From NCBI RefSeq assembly GCF_014203535.1, contig NZ_JACHJI010000005.1:186001-250000 (forward strand): a DNA stretch of 64,000 nt. Reading direction: 5' to 3'. The first letter of the stretch is position 1; the number at the start of each line of letters is the position of its first letter. The stretch comes from Streptomyces griseomycini (GTDB taxonomy: Bacteria > Actinomycetota > Actinomycetes > Streptomycetales > Streptomycetaceae). Shown here piece after piece: positions 49,593 to 58,297 of the stretch. The notes beneath the pieces were generated by a model. It was not told where the DNA came from. It worked only from the letters and a program-made list of their open reading frames with translations, and made no database searches. The translations under genes and the position numbers were made by a program.

Positions 49593-50513
49593 ATGACCAC
49601 CCACAGCCTCCCGGTCCGGACGGACACCCCGGCCCGGACCCCCGCCGAGAAGCCGGCCGGCCGCGGCCGCCGGCTGCTGCGCCAGCGCGCCGGCCGTCAG
49701 CACCACGCGGGCCCGCTCGCCTACGTCCTGCTCGTCATCATGGCGGTGCTGTCGATCTTCCCGTTGTACTGGACGATGGTGGCCGCCTCCACCGACAACA
49801 CCCGGGTCAGCCAGACGCCGCCGCCGTTCCTGCCCGGCCCGAACCTGTTCAGCAACCTCGCCCGGGCCTGGGACGAGGCGGCCATGGGCAAAGCCATGAT
49901 CAACAGCCTGATCGTGGCCGGGGTGATCGCCCTGTCCACGGTGATGTTCGCGACGCTGGCCGGATTCGCCTTCGCCAAGCTGCGGTTCAAGGGACGCAAC
50001 GTCCTGCTCATGCTGGTGATCGGCACCATGATGGTGCCGCCGCAGCTCGGCGTCGTGCCGCTGTTCATGATGATGTCCGAGCTCGGCTGGTCGCAGCAGC
50101 TGCCCGCCGTCATCTTCCCCACGCTGGTGAGCGCGGTCGGCGTGTTCTTCATGCGGCAGTACCTGTCCGAGGCGCTGCCGGACGAGCTCGTCGAGGCCGG
50201 ACGCGTGGACGGGGCGCACTCGCTGCGGATCTTCTGGAGCATCGTGCTGCCCGTCGCGCGGCCCGCGATGGCGGTCCTGTTCATGATCACGTTCGTGCAC
50301 GCGTGGAACGACTTCTTCTGGCCGTTCGTGGTGCTCGACATGACCAACCCGACGGTCCCCGTCGCCCTCACCCAGCTCAGCGCGGGCTACGTCCGCGACC
50401 AGTCGCTGATCATGGCGGGCGCGCTGCTGGGCACGCTGCCGCTGCTGGCGATGTTCGTCGTCTTCGGCCGCCAGATCGTCAGCGGCATCATGGCGGGCGC
50501 CGTCAAGGGCTGA
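49593..50513 (+). CDS. Sugar ABC transporter permease (CebG-like)
   Basis: A 306-residue MalG-type permease beginning 12 bases after the preceding permease. After a 45-residue cytoplasmic lead the first helix is AYVLLVIMAVLSIFPLYWTM. The EAA loop is LVEAGRVDGAHSLRIFWSIV with LPVARPAMAVLF following, and the C-terminus has TLPLLAMFVVFGRQIVSGIM, typical of the carbohydrate uptake 1 family. It pairs with the CebF-like protein. No ATPase gene follows, as in most Streptomyces sugar operons, which share the multitask ATPase MsiK. Confidence 0.92.
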   Translation: MTTHSLPVRTDTPARTPAEKPAGRGRRLLRQRAGRQHHAGPLAYVLLVIMAVLSIFPLYWTMVAASTDNTRVSQTPPPFLPGPNLFSNLARAWDEAAMGKAMINSLIVAGVIALSTVMFATLAGFAFAKLRFKGRNVLLMLVIGTMMVPPQLGVVPLFMMMSELGWSQQLPAVIFPTLVSAVGVFFMRQYLSEALPDELVEAGRVDGAHSLRIFWSIVLPVARPAMAVLFMITFVHAWNDFFWPFVVLDMTNPTVPVALTQLSAGYVRDQSLIMAGALLGTLPLLAMFVVFGRQIVSGIMAGAVKG

Positions 50514-50613
50514 CCCACCGCCCCGCGGGCCCGGACCCGGTCCGCCGGACCCGCACCACCTCACCTTCCGGCCTTCGCGCGCTCGCGAACACCTCCGCTT
50601 CGAAAGGACTCAC

Positions 50614-52053
50614 GTGGTCACCGCAGCACAGCAGACCGCGTCCGCCCCGGACGCCGCCCGTACCTTCCCCAAGGGCTTCCTCTGGGGCTCCGCGACCGCC
50701 TCCTACCAGATCGAGGGAGCCGCCGCCGAGGACGGACGCACGCCGTCCATCTGGGACACCTACGCCCGCACCCCCGGCCGGGTCCGCAACGGCGACACCG
50801 GTGACGTCGCCACCGACCACTACCACCGCTGGCGCGAGGACGTCGCCCTCATGGCCGAACTCGGCCTGGGCGCCTACCGCTTCTCCCTCGCCTGGCCCCG
50901 GATCCAGCCCACCGGCCGCGGCCCCGCCGTGCAGAAGGGCCTGGACTTCTACCGGCGCCTCGTCGACGACCTGCTGGACAAGGGCATCCAGCCCGTCGCC
51001 ACCCTCTACCACTGGGACCTGCCGCAGGAGCTGGAGGACGCCGGTGGCTGGCCCGAGCGCGCCACGGCCGAGCGGTTCGCCGAGTACGCGGCCCTCGCCG
51101 CGGACGCCCTCGGCGACCGGGTGAAGACCTGGACCACCCTCAACGAGCCCTGGTGCAGCGCCTTCCTCGGCTACGGCTCCGGCGTGCACGCCCCCGGCCG
51201 CACCGACCCGGTCGCCGCCCTGCGCGCCGCCCACCACCTCAACCTGGCCCACGGCCTGGCCGTCCGGGCGCTGCGCGACCGCGTCCGCGCCGACGCCCAG
51301 TGCTCGGTCACGCTCAACATCCACCACGTCCGCCCGCTCACCGGCAGCGACGCCGACGCCGACGCGGTCCGCCGGATCGACGCGCTCGCCAACCGGGTCT
51401 TCACCGGCCCGATGCTGCAGGGCGCCTACCCGGAGGACCTGTTCAAGGACACCGCGGCGCTGACCGACTGGTCCTTCGTCCGGGACGGCGACCTGGGGCG
51501 GATCCACCAGCCGCTGGACTTCCTCGGCGTCAACTACTACACGCCCACCCTCGTGTCCGAGGCCGACGGCAGCGGCACCCACACCTCCGACGGACACGGC
51601 AGGAGCGATCACAGTCCCTGGCCGGGGGCCGACCGGGTCGCCTTCCACCAGCCGCCCGGCGACACTACCGCCATGGGCTGGGCCGTCGATCCCACCGGCC
51701 TGTACGACCTGCTGCGCCGGCTGGCGTCGGACTTCCCGAGGCTGCCGCTGGTCATCACGGAGAACGGCGCCGCGTTCGACGACTACGCCGACCCCGCCGG
51801 TCAGGTCAACGACCCCGCCCGGATCGCCTACCTGCGCGGCCACCTGGCCGCCGTCCACCAGGCCATCGTGGACGGCGCGGACGTGCGCGGCTACTTCCTG
51901 TGGTCGCTGCTGGACAACTTCGAGTGGGCCCACGGCTACAGCAAGCGCTTCGGCGCCGTCTACGTGGACTACCCGACCGGCACGCGCATTCCCAAGGCCA
52001 GCGCCCGCTGGTACTCCGAGATCGTCCGCTCCGGCGTCCTGCCCGGCGCCTGA
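50614..52053 (+). CDS. GH1 beta-glucosidase (BglC-like)
   Basis: A 479-residue glycoside hydrolase family 1 enzyme. The acid/base Glu is in TWTTLNEPWCSAFLGYGSG at residue 178, and the nucleophile Glu is in VITENGAAFDD at residue 383. Other family marks are FLWGSATASYQIEGA, YRFSLAWPRIQPTG and the aglycone-site NNFEWAHGYSKRFG. There is no signal peptide, so it is a cytoplasmic enzyme that hydrolyses the imported disaccharide, releasing glucose. GAAAGGA precedes the GTG at 50614. It is the last gene of the operon and is followed by a very strong terminator. Confidence 0.95.
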   Translation: MVTAAQQTASAPDAARTFPKGFLWGSATASYQIEGAAAEDGRTPSIWDTYARTPGRVRNGDTGDVATDHYHRWREDVALMAELGLGAYRFSLAWPRIQPTGRGPAVQKGLDFYRRLVDDLLDKGIQPVATLYHWDLPQELEDAGGWPERATAERFAEYAALAADALGDRVKTWTTLNEPWCSAFLGYGSGVHAPGRTDPVAALRAAHHLNLAHGLAVRALRDRVRADAQCSVTLNIHHVRPLTGSDADADAVRRIDALANRVFTGPMLQGAYPEDLFKDTAALTDWSFVRDGDLGRIHQPLDFLGVNYYTPTLVSEADGSGTHTSDGHGRSDHSPWPGADRVAFHQPPGDTTAMGWAVDPTGLYDLLRRLASDFPRLPLVITENGAAFDDYADPAGQVNDPARIAYLRGHLAAVHQAIVDGADVRGYFLWSLLDNFEWAHGYSKRFGAVYVDYPTGTRIPKASARWYSEIVRSGVLPGA

Positions 52054-52087
52054 CCGGGCCCGGGGCGGTACCCGGCCGCCGCTTCCG

Positions 52088-52135
52088 CGGGCCCGTCCCC
52101 GCGCCCCGCACGCCGGGGGCGCGGGGACGGGCCCG
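52088..52135 (+). terminator. Very strong terminator after the beta-glucosidase gene
   Basis: A perfect 20-bp inverted repeat (left arm CGGGCCCGTCCCCGCGCCCC, 52088-52107; right arm 52116-52135) with an 8-base loop, 35 bases after the bglC-like stop. It closes the sugar operon. The remaining 190 bases to the aldo/keto reductase gene hold nothing else I can identify. Confidence 0.85.
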
Positions 52136-52323
52136 TTCCTCCGCGCCGGATCCGGGCGCCGCCCCGGACGACGGGCACCGATGCGCGCGTACCGCGTGCG
52201 ACCGGCCCCGGACGGCCGGCTCCGTCCCCCGCGGCCGGGCGCCGCCCGCGGGTCGTTCCGGCCCCGGAGGCCGGCTCCCCGGGCGGCTGGCCCCCACCGC
52301 CGTGCGGGGAACCGCGGAGGCCG

Positions 52324-53268
52324 TCAGGCGGAGGCCTCGGTGAGGACGGCGAGCTCGTCGTCCGTCAGCCGCAGCTCCACCGCCTTCAGCAGGGCCGGGA
52401 GCTGGTCGGCCTTCCTGGCGGAGGCGATCGGCGCGGCGACCGTCGGCCGGGCCGCGAGCCAGGCGAGGGCCACGGAGGCGACCTCGGCGTCGTGCGCCCG
52501 GGCGACCTCGTCGAGAGCGGCGAGGACCCTCCGTCCCCGCTCGGTCCGCAGGTGCCTGGCGGCGCCCTGGGCCCGCGCGCTCTCCACCGTGGCGCCCGGC
52601 CGGTACTTGCCGGTCAGGAAGCCGGAGGCCAGCGCGTAGTACGGGACGGCGGCGAGACCGGACCGTTCGGTGACGCGCTGCAGCTCACCCTCGTAGGTGT
52701 GGCGCGAGACCAGGTTGTAGTGGGGCTGGAGGGCCACGTAGCGGGCCAGCCCCTCGCGCTCGGAGAAGTCCAGGGAGGCCTGCAGGCGCTCGGCGGAGAT
52801 GTTGGAGGCGGCGATGTGACGGACCTTGCCCGCCTTCACCAGCTCGTCCAGCGCGCCGACGATCTCCTCGACCGGCACGTCCGGCTTGTCGAAGTGCGTG
52901 TAGTACAGGTCGATGTGGTCGGTGCCCAGGCGCCGCAGGGAGGCGTCGGCCGCGGCCTTGATGTTGGCGGCTGTCAGGCCCTGGAACTCGGGATGCTGGC
53001 TCACCTTGGTGGCGATGACCACGTCGGAGCGGTTGCCGCGCTTCTTGGTCCACTTGCCGATGATCGTCTCGGACTCGCCGCCCCGGTTGCCCTCGACCCA
53101 CGCCGAGTAGGAGTCGGCGGTGTCGATGAAGTTGCCGCCGGCGGCCGTGTACGCGTCCAGGACGGCGAAGGACCGGGCCTCGTCGGCGGTCCAGCCGAAG
53201 ACGTTGCCGCCGAGGGCGAGCGGGAAGACCTCGAGGTCGGACGTGCCCAGTTTCCGTGCAGAAGTCAT
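52324..53268 (-). CDS. Aldo/keto reductase
   Basis: A 314-residue NADP(H)-dependent (beta/alpha)8 oxidoreductase. KLGTSDLEVFPLALGGNVFG is the family start. FIDTADSYSAWVEGNRGGES carries the catalytic Asp and Tyr, VVIATKVSQHPEFQGL the Lys, and IDLYYTHFDKPDVPVEEIVG the fourth residue, where His is normally seen in YxH. The C-terminal coenzyme segment is WLAARPTVAAPIASARKADQ. The His of the tetrad is thus kept as YYTHFD. The ATG at 53268 is favoured over a TTG four codons upstream. A divergent FAD-enzyme gene lies 215 bases away, with a palindromic operator-like element between them. Confidence 0.9.
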   Translation of the reverse strand: MTSARKLGTSDLEVFPLALGGNVFGWTADEARSFAVLDAYTAAGGNFIDTADSYSAWVEGNRGGESETIIGKWTKKRGNRSDVVIATKVSQHPEFQGLTAANIKAAADASLRRLGTDHIDLYYTHFDKPDVPVEEIVGALDELVKAGKVRHIAASNISAERLQASLDFSEREGLARYVALQPHYNLVSRHTYEGELQRVTERSGLAAVPYYALASGFLTGKYRPGATVESARAQGAARHLRTERGRRVLAALDEVARAHDAEVASVALAWLAARPTVAAPIASARKADQLPALLKAVELRLTDDELAVLTEASA

Positions 53269-53367
53269 GCCGGACGTCAACGACGGCGCTGGATCGTTCC
53301 ATTCCGTGGGCGGCGGCGAGGATCGCGCGATCGCCGCGTCGCCCGCTCACTCCCACACTTGCCGTCG

Positions 53368-53403
53368 CTATCGAATATCGATAGGTTCCCATCGTTATTC
53401 GAT
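53368..53403. promoter_or_regulatory. Palindromic operator-like elements in divergent promoter
   Basis: CTATCGA-ATA-TCGATAG (53368-53384) is a perfect 7-bp inverted repeat. Seven bases on, ATCG-TTATT-CGAT (53391-53403) forms a second, weaker one. They are the most A/T-rich sequences of the region, between the aldo/keto reductase and FAD-enzyme genes. Similar TATCGATA elements are often recognised by PadR- or TetR-type repressors; no such gene is adjacent. Confidence 0.55.
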
Positions 53404-53483
53404 CGAGGTGGATGCGTGCCGCTGCCTTCGGCGGGAGCCGGGCGATGGCACGACGAGCACCCGCCGCGCACCGAGGGGAACCC

Positions 53484-54671
53484 ATGACCGACGACGCGAG
53501 GGACGCGACCGTGCCGACCGCCGCCGACGACCCGCACCGCCCGGGGGCCGCGGCCCGTACCGACGTCCTGGTGGTGGGGGCCGGGCTGGCCGGCCTGCAC
53601 GTCGCCACCCTCCTCGCCCGGCGGGGCCACGACGTGCTCCTGGTCGAACGACGGGCCACTCTCGCCGCCGCGATCCGCACCACCGGGATCTTCGTGCGCA
53701 AGACGCTCGACGACTTCCCGCTGCCCTCCGAGCACCTCGGCCCGCCGATCCGGCGCGTGGTGCTCTATCCCCCGGGGATGCGCCGCCCGGTCAGCCTGGT
53801 CAGTGACCGTGACGAGTACCGGGTGGGCGACATGGCGCCGCTCTACGAGGCGGCGGCCGCCGTCGCGACCGACGCCGGCGTGCGGATGGCGCTGGGCACG
53901 CGCTACGCGGGCCGGCGGGGAGGCGCCTTCCACCTGGTCGGCCGTGACGGACCGACGGAGGTCCGGGCGCGCTTCGTCGTCGGCGCCGACGGAGCGCGCT
54001 CGAGAGTCGCCCGCGACCTCGGCCTCGACCGCAACCACCACTTGTTGGTCGGCGCCGAGGAGGTCTTCGAAGTGCCCGCGAACGGCGAACCGCCGACCTT
54101 CCACTGCGTCCTCGACCCCTCGCTCGCCCCCGGATACCTGGCCTGGGTGGTCAACGACGGGCGGCACGCCCACGTCGGTGTCGCGGGCTACGCCGACCGC
54201 TTCCCGGAGGGCCTGCGCCGGGCCCTGGCGCGGTTCGGCGCCTCGGCGCCCGGACTGGCCGGCGTGGACCGTCCCGAGGCGGTGGAGCGACGCGGGGGGC
54301 CGATACCCGTGGGCGGCGTGCTGCGCCGTATCGGTTGCGCCGACGGGCTCCTGGTGGGGGACGCGGCGGGTGCGGTCTCCCCTCTCACGGCCGGCGGGCT
54401 GGACCCCTGCCTGCGGCTCTCGGAGTTGGCCGCCTCCGTCCTCGACGACGCGCTGCGCTCCGGGAGGACGGAGGCGCTGGCCCGCTACGGCGGAGCCGCT
54501 CTGCGCGCTCACTTCCGAGGACGGCTCGCGCTGCGCAGGGGATTGGCCCTCGTGCGGACGCCGGCCGCGGCGACAGCGGCGTTCACCCTGCTGCGCACGC
54601 CGTTCGGCCGGGCCGCGGCCGGCCGGATCCTCTTCGGCGACAGGTCCTTCCCCGACTCCGCCCGTGCGTGA
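53484..54671 (+). CDS. FAD-dependent oxidoreductase (geranylgeranyl reductase/monooxygenase-like)
   Basis: A 395-residue flavoprotein of the p-hydroxybenzoate hydroxylase fold. The dinucleotide-binding start is DVLVVGAGLAGLHVATLLAR (residues about 31-50) ending in the acidic VERR. RFVVGADGARSRVARDLGL is the central DG motif, and DGLLVGDAAGAVSPLTAGGL the GD motif. A C-terminal helical end (RTPFGRAAAGRILFGDRSFP) resembles the geranylgeranyl-reductase subgroup, which reduces isoprenoid chains, though hydroxylation is also possible. GAGGGGA precedes the ATG at 53484. The next gene, a diiron oxygenase, starts 139 bases later on the same strand, so the enzymes may act in one pathway. Confidence 0.85.
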   Translation: MTDDARDATVPTAADDPHRPGAAARTDVLVVGAGLAGLHVATLLARRGHDVLLVERRATLAAAIRTTGIFVRKTLDDFPLPSEHLGPPIRRVVLYPPGMRRPVSLVSDRDEYRVGDMAPLYEAAAAVATDAGVRMALGTRYAGRRGGAFHLVGRDGPTEVRARFVVGADGARSRVARDLGLDRNHHLLVGAEEVFEVPANGEPPTFHCVLDPSLAPGYLAWVVNDGRHAHVGVAGYADRFPEGLRRALARFGASAPGLAGVDRPEAVERRGGPIPVGGVLRRIGCADGLLVGDAAGAVSPLTAGGLDPCLRLSELAASVLDDALRSGRTEALARYGGAALRAHFRGRLALRRGLALVRTPAAATAAFTLLRTPFGRAAAGRILFGDRSFPDSARA

Positions 54672-54746
54672 GCGCGGACCGGTGGATCGCCCGAGGGTAG
54701 GCAGGCGGCGCCTCTTGCTATAAGGTCCGTCAGCAAGCAAAAGCTG

Positions 54747-54759
54747 TTACCGCTGGTAA
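54747..54759. promoter_or_regulatory. Operator-like inverted repeat before the diiron oxygenase gene
   Basis: TTACC-GCT-GGTAA is a perfect 5-bp inverted repeat 51 bases before the ATG of the AurF-like gene, in an A/T-richer stretch (GCAAGCAAAAGCTGTTACC). The layout suits a TetR-type repressor site or promoter element. No cognate regulator gene is adjacent. Confidence 0.45.
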
Positions 54760-54810
54760 TGGCAGCCGATGGACGAGGTACTTCCCGGACTCGACTCGAG
54801 GAGCCCCCGC

Positions 54811-55725
54811 ATGGCCACCAGCATCTCGCGGCCGGAGAGCAAGAGCCGCACCCCCGAGGACGGCATCGCGCGACGACTGCTCGACTCGGCCGCGCAGCTC
54901 TCGTACGATCCGCTCACCGAGGTCGACTGGGAGACCCCGCTCGACGAGGACTTCCACGGCGCCAGCCCGGAGTGGAGCACCCTCTACGGGACGCCGTACT
55001 GGGAGGAGTTGAGCGAGGCGCAGCGCAAGGCGCTGACGCGGCAGGAGGCCGCCTCGGTGGCCAGCACCGGCATCTGGTTCGAGATGATCCTGCAGCAGAT
55101 GGTGCTGCGTGACATCTACGCGAAGGACCCGACGGACGACACCTTCCAGTGGGCGCTCACCGAGATCGCCGACGAGTGCCGCCACTCGATCATGTTCGCC
55201 CGCGGCGCGAAGAAGCTCCAGGCCCCGGCCTACCGCCCGCACCGGGTCGCGGTCGAACTCGGCAGGGTCTTCAAGACCGTCGCGTTCGGCGAGGCGGCGT
55301 ACGCGGCGATCCTGGTCGCCGAGGAGGTGCTCGACGTCATGCAGCGCGACTGGATGCGTGACGAGCGGGTCGTGCCGTTCGTCCGCACCATCAACAACAT
55401 CCATGTCGTCGAGGAGTCGCGGCACATGAAGTTCGCCCGAGAGGAGACGCGCAGGCACCTCGCGCGCGCCGGACGGGTGCGCCGCCAGGTCCACGCCCTC
55501 CTGATCGCCGTGGCCTCCTACGTCATCGTCACCAGCATGGTGAGCCGGAAGGTCTACGCGAACGCCGGACTGGACGAGGAACGCGCTGTCCGTGAGGCGA
55601 AGGCCAACGAGCACCACAAGTCGATGATGCGCTCGAGCTGTTCCGGCCTGATGGAGTTCCTGACCTCGGTGGGCCTGCTCACCAGGCCCGCACTGTACTT
55701 CTACAAGCGCGCCGACCTGATCTGA
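54811..55725 (+). CDS. AurF-like diiron oxygenase
   Basis: A 304-residue ferritin-like protein of the p-aminobenzoate N-oxygenase (AurF/CmlI) family. Diiron ligands appear as RQEAASVASTGIWFEMILQQ (Glu), EIADECRHSIMFARGAKKL (ExxH), AAILVAEEVLDVMQRDW (Glu) and HVVEESRHMKFAREETRRH (ExxH plus Glu). The ATG at 54811 has GAGGAG upstream; a start 14 codons earlier lacks this. The family uses O2 to oxidise amines or other groups and needs two electrons per turnover. The next gene, 23 bases downstream, encodes a ferredoxin-reductase fusion well suited to supply them. The substrate is unknown; AurF-like proteins also occur outside antibiotic clusters. Confidence 0.88.
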   Translation: MATSISRPESKSRTPEDGIARRLLDSAAQLSYDPLTEVDWETPLDEDFHGASPEWSTLYGTPYWEELSEAQRKALTRQEAASVASTGIWFEMILQQMVLRDIYAKDPTDDTFQWALTEIADECRHSIMFARGAKKLQAPAYRPHRVAVELGRVFKTVAFGEAAYAAILVAEEVLDVMQRDWMRDERVVPFVRTINNIHVVEESRHMKFAREETRRHLARAGRVRRQVHALLIAVASYVIVTSMVSRKVYANAGLDEERAVREAKANEHHKSMMRSSCSGLMEFLTSVGLLTRPALYFYKRADLI

Positions 55726-55748
55726 CGACCTCCAGCCGAGCGGACGAC

Positions 55749-57296
55749 ATGGCCTTCGCGATCACCCAGACCTGCTGCACCGACGCCACCTGCGTGGCGG
55801 TCTGCCCGGTCAACTGCATTCACCCCACGCCCGAAGAGCGGGCCTTCGGCAGCACGGAGATGCTGTACATCGACCCGAAGGCCTGCATCGACTGCGGCGC
55901 CTGCGCCGACGCCTGCCCGGTGGACGCCGTCCTCCCGGTCGACGGCCTGACCGGCGGACAGCGGGAGTACGCCGACATCAACGCGGCCTACTTCGCGTAC
56001 CCGGAGGCGAGGCCGCAGGAGGAGGCGGAGTCACCGACGGCGTCCGAAGGAGCCGACCTCGGCCCGAACTTCCACGCCTGGGGCAGGCCGGCCTTCGACC
56101 GCGTCCTGCCGTCGGACTTCCGGCCGCTGCGGGTGGCGATCGTCGGCACCGGGCCGGCCGGCATGTACGCCGCCAAGGACCTGCTGCTGCACACCCGGGC
56201 CGAGGTGACGCTCGTCGACCGGCTTCCGGTCGCCGGTGGGCTCGTCCGGTACGGAGTGGCGCCGGACCACCCGGCGACCAGGAGGATCGGCGACGCCTTC
56301 GCCCGCTTCCACACGCATCCCCGCGTGCGCATGCACCTCGGACTCGAGGTGGGCGAAGACGTCACGGCCGAGGAGATCGCCGCGCATCACGACGCGGTGG
56401 TCTACGCCGTGGGAGCCGCCGCGGACCGGCGGCTCGGCATACCCGGCGAGGACCGGACGCGCAGCGTCTCCGCGACCACCTTCGTCGCCTGGTACAACGC
56501 GCATCCGGACGTCGCACCGGACGCCGTCGACCTCTCGGCCGAACGAGTCGTCGTGGTCGGCAACGGCAATGTCGCCCTCGACACCGCCCGGATCCTGGTC
56601 TCCGACCCGGAGGCGCTGGCCGACACGGAGATCGCCGACCACGCGCTGGCGGAGCTGCGTCGCAGCAAGGTGCGGGAGGTGGTGCTGCTCGGCCGCCGCG
56701 GCCCGGAACACGCGGCGTGCACCAGACCCGAGTTGCTCGCCCTCAAGCACCTCCCCGGGGTGGACCTGCTCGTGGACGACCACGATCCGCGCGTCGGGGC
56801 GGCGATCGACTCCGCCGGGCCGAGGGACAAGGCGGGGGTGCTGCGGGGCGTGGCGCGGGAGGCCGTCGACTGGTCCGTGCCCCCGGGGGCGGCAGGGCGG
56901 CGGCGCATCGTGTTCCGCTTCCTCTCCGCACCCGTGGAGGTGTGCGGGGACGGGGACGTCCGCGCGGTGCGTGTCACCGGCGGCTCCGGTGAGCTGGAGA
57001 TCCCGGCCGGCATGGTGCTGCGGGCGATCGGCTGCCGCGGAGTGCCCCAAGCGGGCCTGCCGTTCGACGAGGCCACCGGGACCGTTCCGCACGAGCGCGG
57101 CCGGGTGACCGGCAGGCCCGGGACGTACGTCGTGGGCTGGATCAAGCGCGGACCCTCGGGAGGCATCGGCGCGAACCGCACGTGCGCGGCCGAGACGATC
57201 GGCACCCTGCTGGCCGACGCGGTCGCGGGCGCACTGCCCGCGCCGACCGGCGGACCGAAGGCGTTCCGCCGCCTCGTACGCCGTCGACGCCGCTGA
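55749..57296 (+). CDS. Ferredoxin-ferredoxin:NADP reductase fusion (FprB-like)
   Basis: A 515-residue electron-transfer flavoprotein. Residues 1-65 are a bacterial 7Fe/8Fe ferredoxin: TCCTDATCVAVCPVNCIHP and ACIDCGACADACPVDAV (Cys46, 49, 52 and 56). Residues about 118-500 are an adrenodoxin-reductase-type FAD/NADP domain: VAIVGTGPAGMYAAKDLL, VRYGVAPDHPATRRI, VVVVGNGNVALDTARILV and GWIKRGPSGGIGANRTCAAE. It can pass electrons from NADPH through FAD to its own iron-sulfur clusters. Position immediately after the AurF-like gene makes it the likely reductase partner. A small AGGGG/CCCCT hairpin at 57309-57322 separates it from the convergent next gene. Confidence 0.93.
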   Translation: MAFAITQTCCTDATCVAVCPVNCIHPTPEERAFGSTEMLYIDPKACIDCGACADACPVDAVLPVDGLTGGQREYADINAAYFAYPEARPQEEAESPTASEGADLGPNFHAWGRPAFDRVLPSDFRPLRVAIVGTGPAGMYAAKDLLLHTRAEVTLVDRLPVAGGLVRYGVAPDHPATRRIGDAFARFHTHPRVRMHLGLEVGEDVTAEEIAAHHDAVVYAVGAAADRRLGIPGEDRTRSVSATTFVAWYNAHPDVAPDAVDLSAERVVVVGNGNVALDTARILVSDPEALADTEIADHALAELRRSKVREVVLLGRRGPEHAACTRPELLALKHLPGVDLLVDDHDPRVGAAIDSAGPRDKAGVLRGVAREAVDWSVPPGAAGRRRIVFRFLSAPVEVCGDGDVRAVRVTGGSGELEIPAGMVLRAIGCRGVPQAGLPFDEATGTVPHERGRVTGRPGTYVVGWIKRGPSGGIGANRTCAAETIGTLLADAVAGALPAPTGGPKAFRRLVRRRRR

Positions 57297-57321
57297 GTCC
57301 ACGGCCGTAGGGGGGCGCCCC

Positions 57322-58059
57322 TCACTGCGGTCGCATGAGGTCGAGGTCCCCGCCCCATGCGTCCAGCACCTCGCCGTGTCCGGCCTCCCGGGCCGCTGCC
57401 TCGACGAGGGCGAAGAGGCGCCGCTGCAGGGATGCGCAGCCTGTCGCCGAGACGCGGTCCACGGCGCGGAGCAGTACGTCGGTGTCCCAGCCCGGCAGCG
57501 GGTACCGGGCGAGCTCCCACTCCAGGTACTTGTTGTAGGGGCAGGGGCGACGGTCGAGAGCGAAGAGCAGCTCGAGCAGGGACCGGATGCTGTCGGCGGC
57601 GTCGAGACGGGCGGCGAGGGCCTGGCCGTCCCGGTGGTTCTTGACGGAGCGGTAGAGCGAGTTGGCGTAGGCGTCGAGCCAGCCGCCGGAGCTCTGGAAC
57701 GCCTCATCGGCATCCAGGCGAGCCTTGTCGGCGAGGATCCGGGCGATGCCTCCGTCGAGCCGGTCGAGGACGACCCGGGCACGGGCGAGGGCGTAGCGCT
57801 CGAAACCGGGCATCCCGGCTGCGCGGAACTCGGTGAGAGAGACGACGACGAGGTCGAGTTCGGGGGTGCGGTGGCCCGCGAACCGGGTGAGACCGGTCGT
57901 CGCGTCGTCGGCGAGGACCACGTACAGGTCGTGGTCGGAGTGCCGGGTGGCCATGCCGTCGTGGGCCCGGGAGCCCTTGAGGACGAGGCCGACGACGGCT
58001 GGATCGGCGGCGGCGAGTTCGACGAACGCGTCGTAGGGGAGAGGCTGCCGGGCAGTCAT
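57322..58059 (-). CDS. Nucleotidyltransferase-fold protein (aminoglycoside nucleotidyltransferase-like)
   Basis: A 245-residue protein with the pol-beta nucleotidyltransferase signature GLVLKGSRAHDGMATRHSDH, followed by DLYVVL (GSx...SDxDL) and a third acid in ELDLVVVSLTEF. The C-terminal part is helical (YANSLYRSVKNHRDGQALAA, SIRSLLELLFALDRRPCPYN), like DUF4111/kanamycin-nucleotidyltransferase relatives. Such proteins transfer an NMP to small molecules, proteins or RNA; the sequence does not show that it confers resistance. GGAGAT precedes the ATG at 58059; the longer open frame upstream is not supported. Confidence 0.8.
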   Translation of the reverse strand: MTARQPLPYDAFVELAAADPAVVGLVLKGSRAHDGMATRHSDHDLYVVLADDATTGLTRFAGHRTPELDLVVVSLTEFRAAGMPGFERYALARARVVLDRLDGGIARILADKARLDADEAFQSSGGWLDAYANSLYRSVKNHRDGQALAARLDAADSIRSLLELLFALDRRPCPYNKYLEWELARYPLPGWDTDVLLRAVDRVSATGCASLQRRLFALVEAAAREAGHGEVLDAWGGDLDLMRPQ

Positions 58060-58284
58060 GGTGTGGATCTCCGTTGGGATGGTGACGGGCGTGCCTGCAG
58101 GGGCCACCCCCGTGACGGAAGGCGCCCCGCACCGTCTGCGGCTGCGCGTGGCGGCCGCCCGGAAGATCAACGCACACCCTGACCCTATCGCCCGGCCGGC
58201 CGTGAGGCAGGGCATTCGGCAGGGGGCGGGACGTCGCCGAAATCCACCCGGCCAAAGGGCTCCCAAAAGAACATAAAGCAGTCG

Positions 58285-58290
58285 TAAAGT
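58285..58290 (+). promoter_or_regulatory. Probable -10 element of a leaderless small gene
   Basis: TAAAGT ends 7 bases before the ATG at 58298 and no Shine-Dalgarno sequence is present. Transcription would therefore start at or near the A of ATG. The 30-base stretch before it (AAAAGAACATAAAGCAGTCG) is among the most A/T-rich in the window. Confidence 0.5.
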
Positions 58291-58297
58291 ACTCACC

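Noticed and set aside
48387..50564. Minus-strand frame of 725 codons across the permease genes
   Set aside because: His/Asp/Gln-rich antisense product typical of reading Streptomyces membrane-protein genes backwards; both permeases are clear on the plus strand.
47186..52053. Firm naming of the sugar operon as cebEFG-bglC
   Set aside because: Gene order and operators fit, but the operator differs from the published CebR box and specificity cannot be read from sequence, so I left the gene symbols empty.
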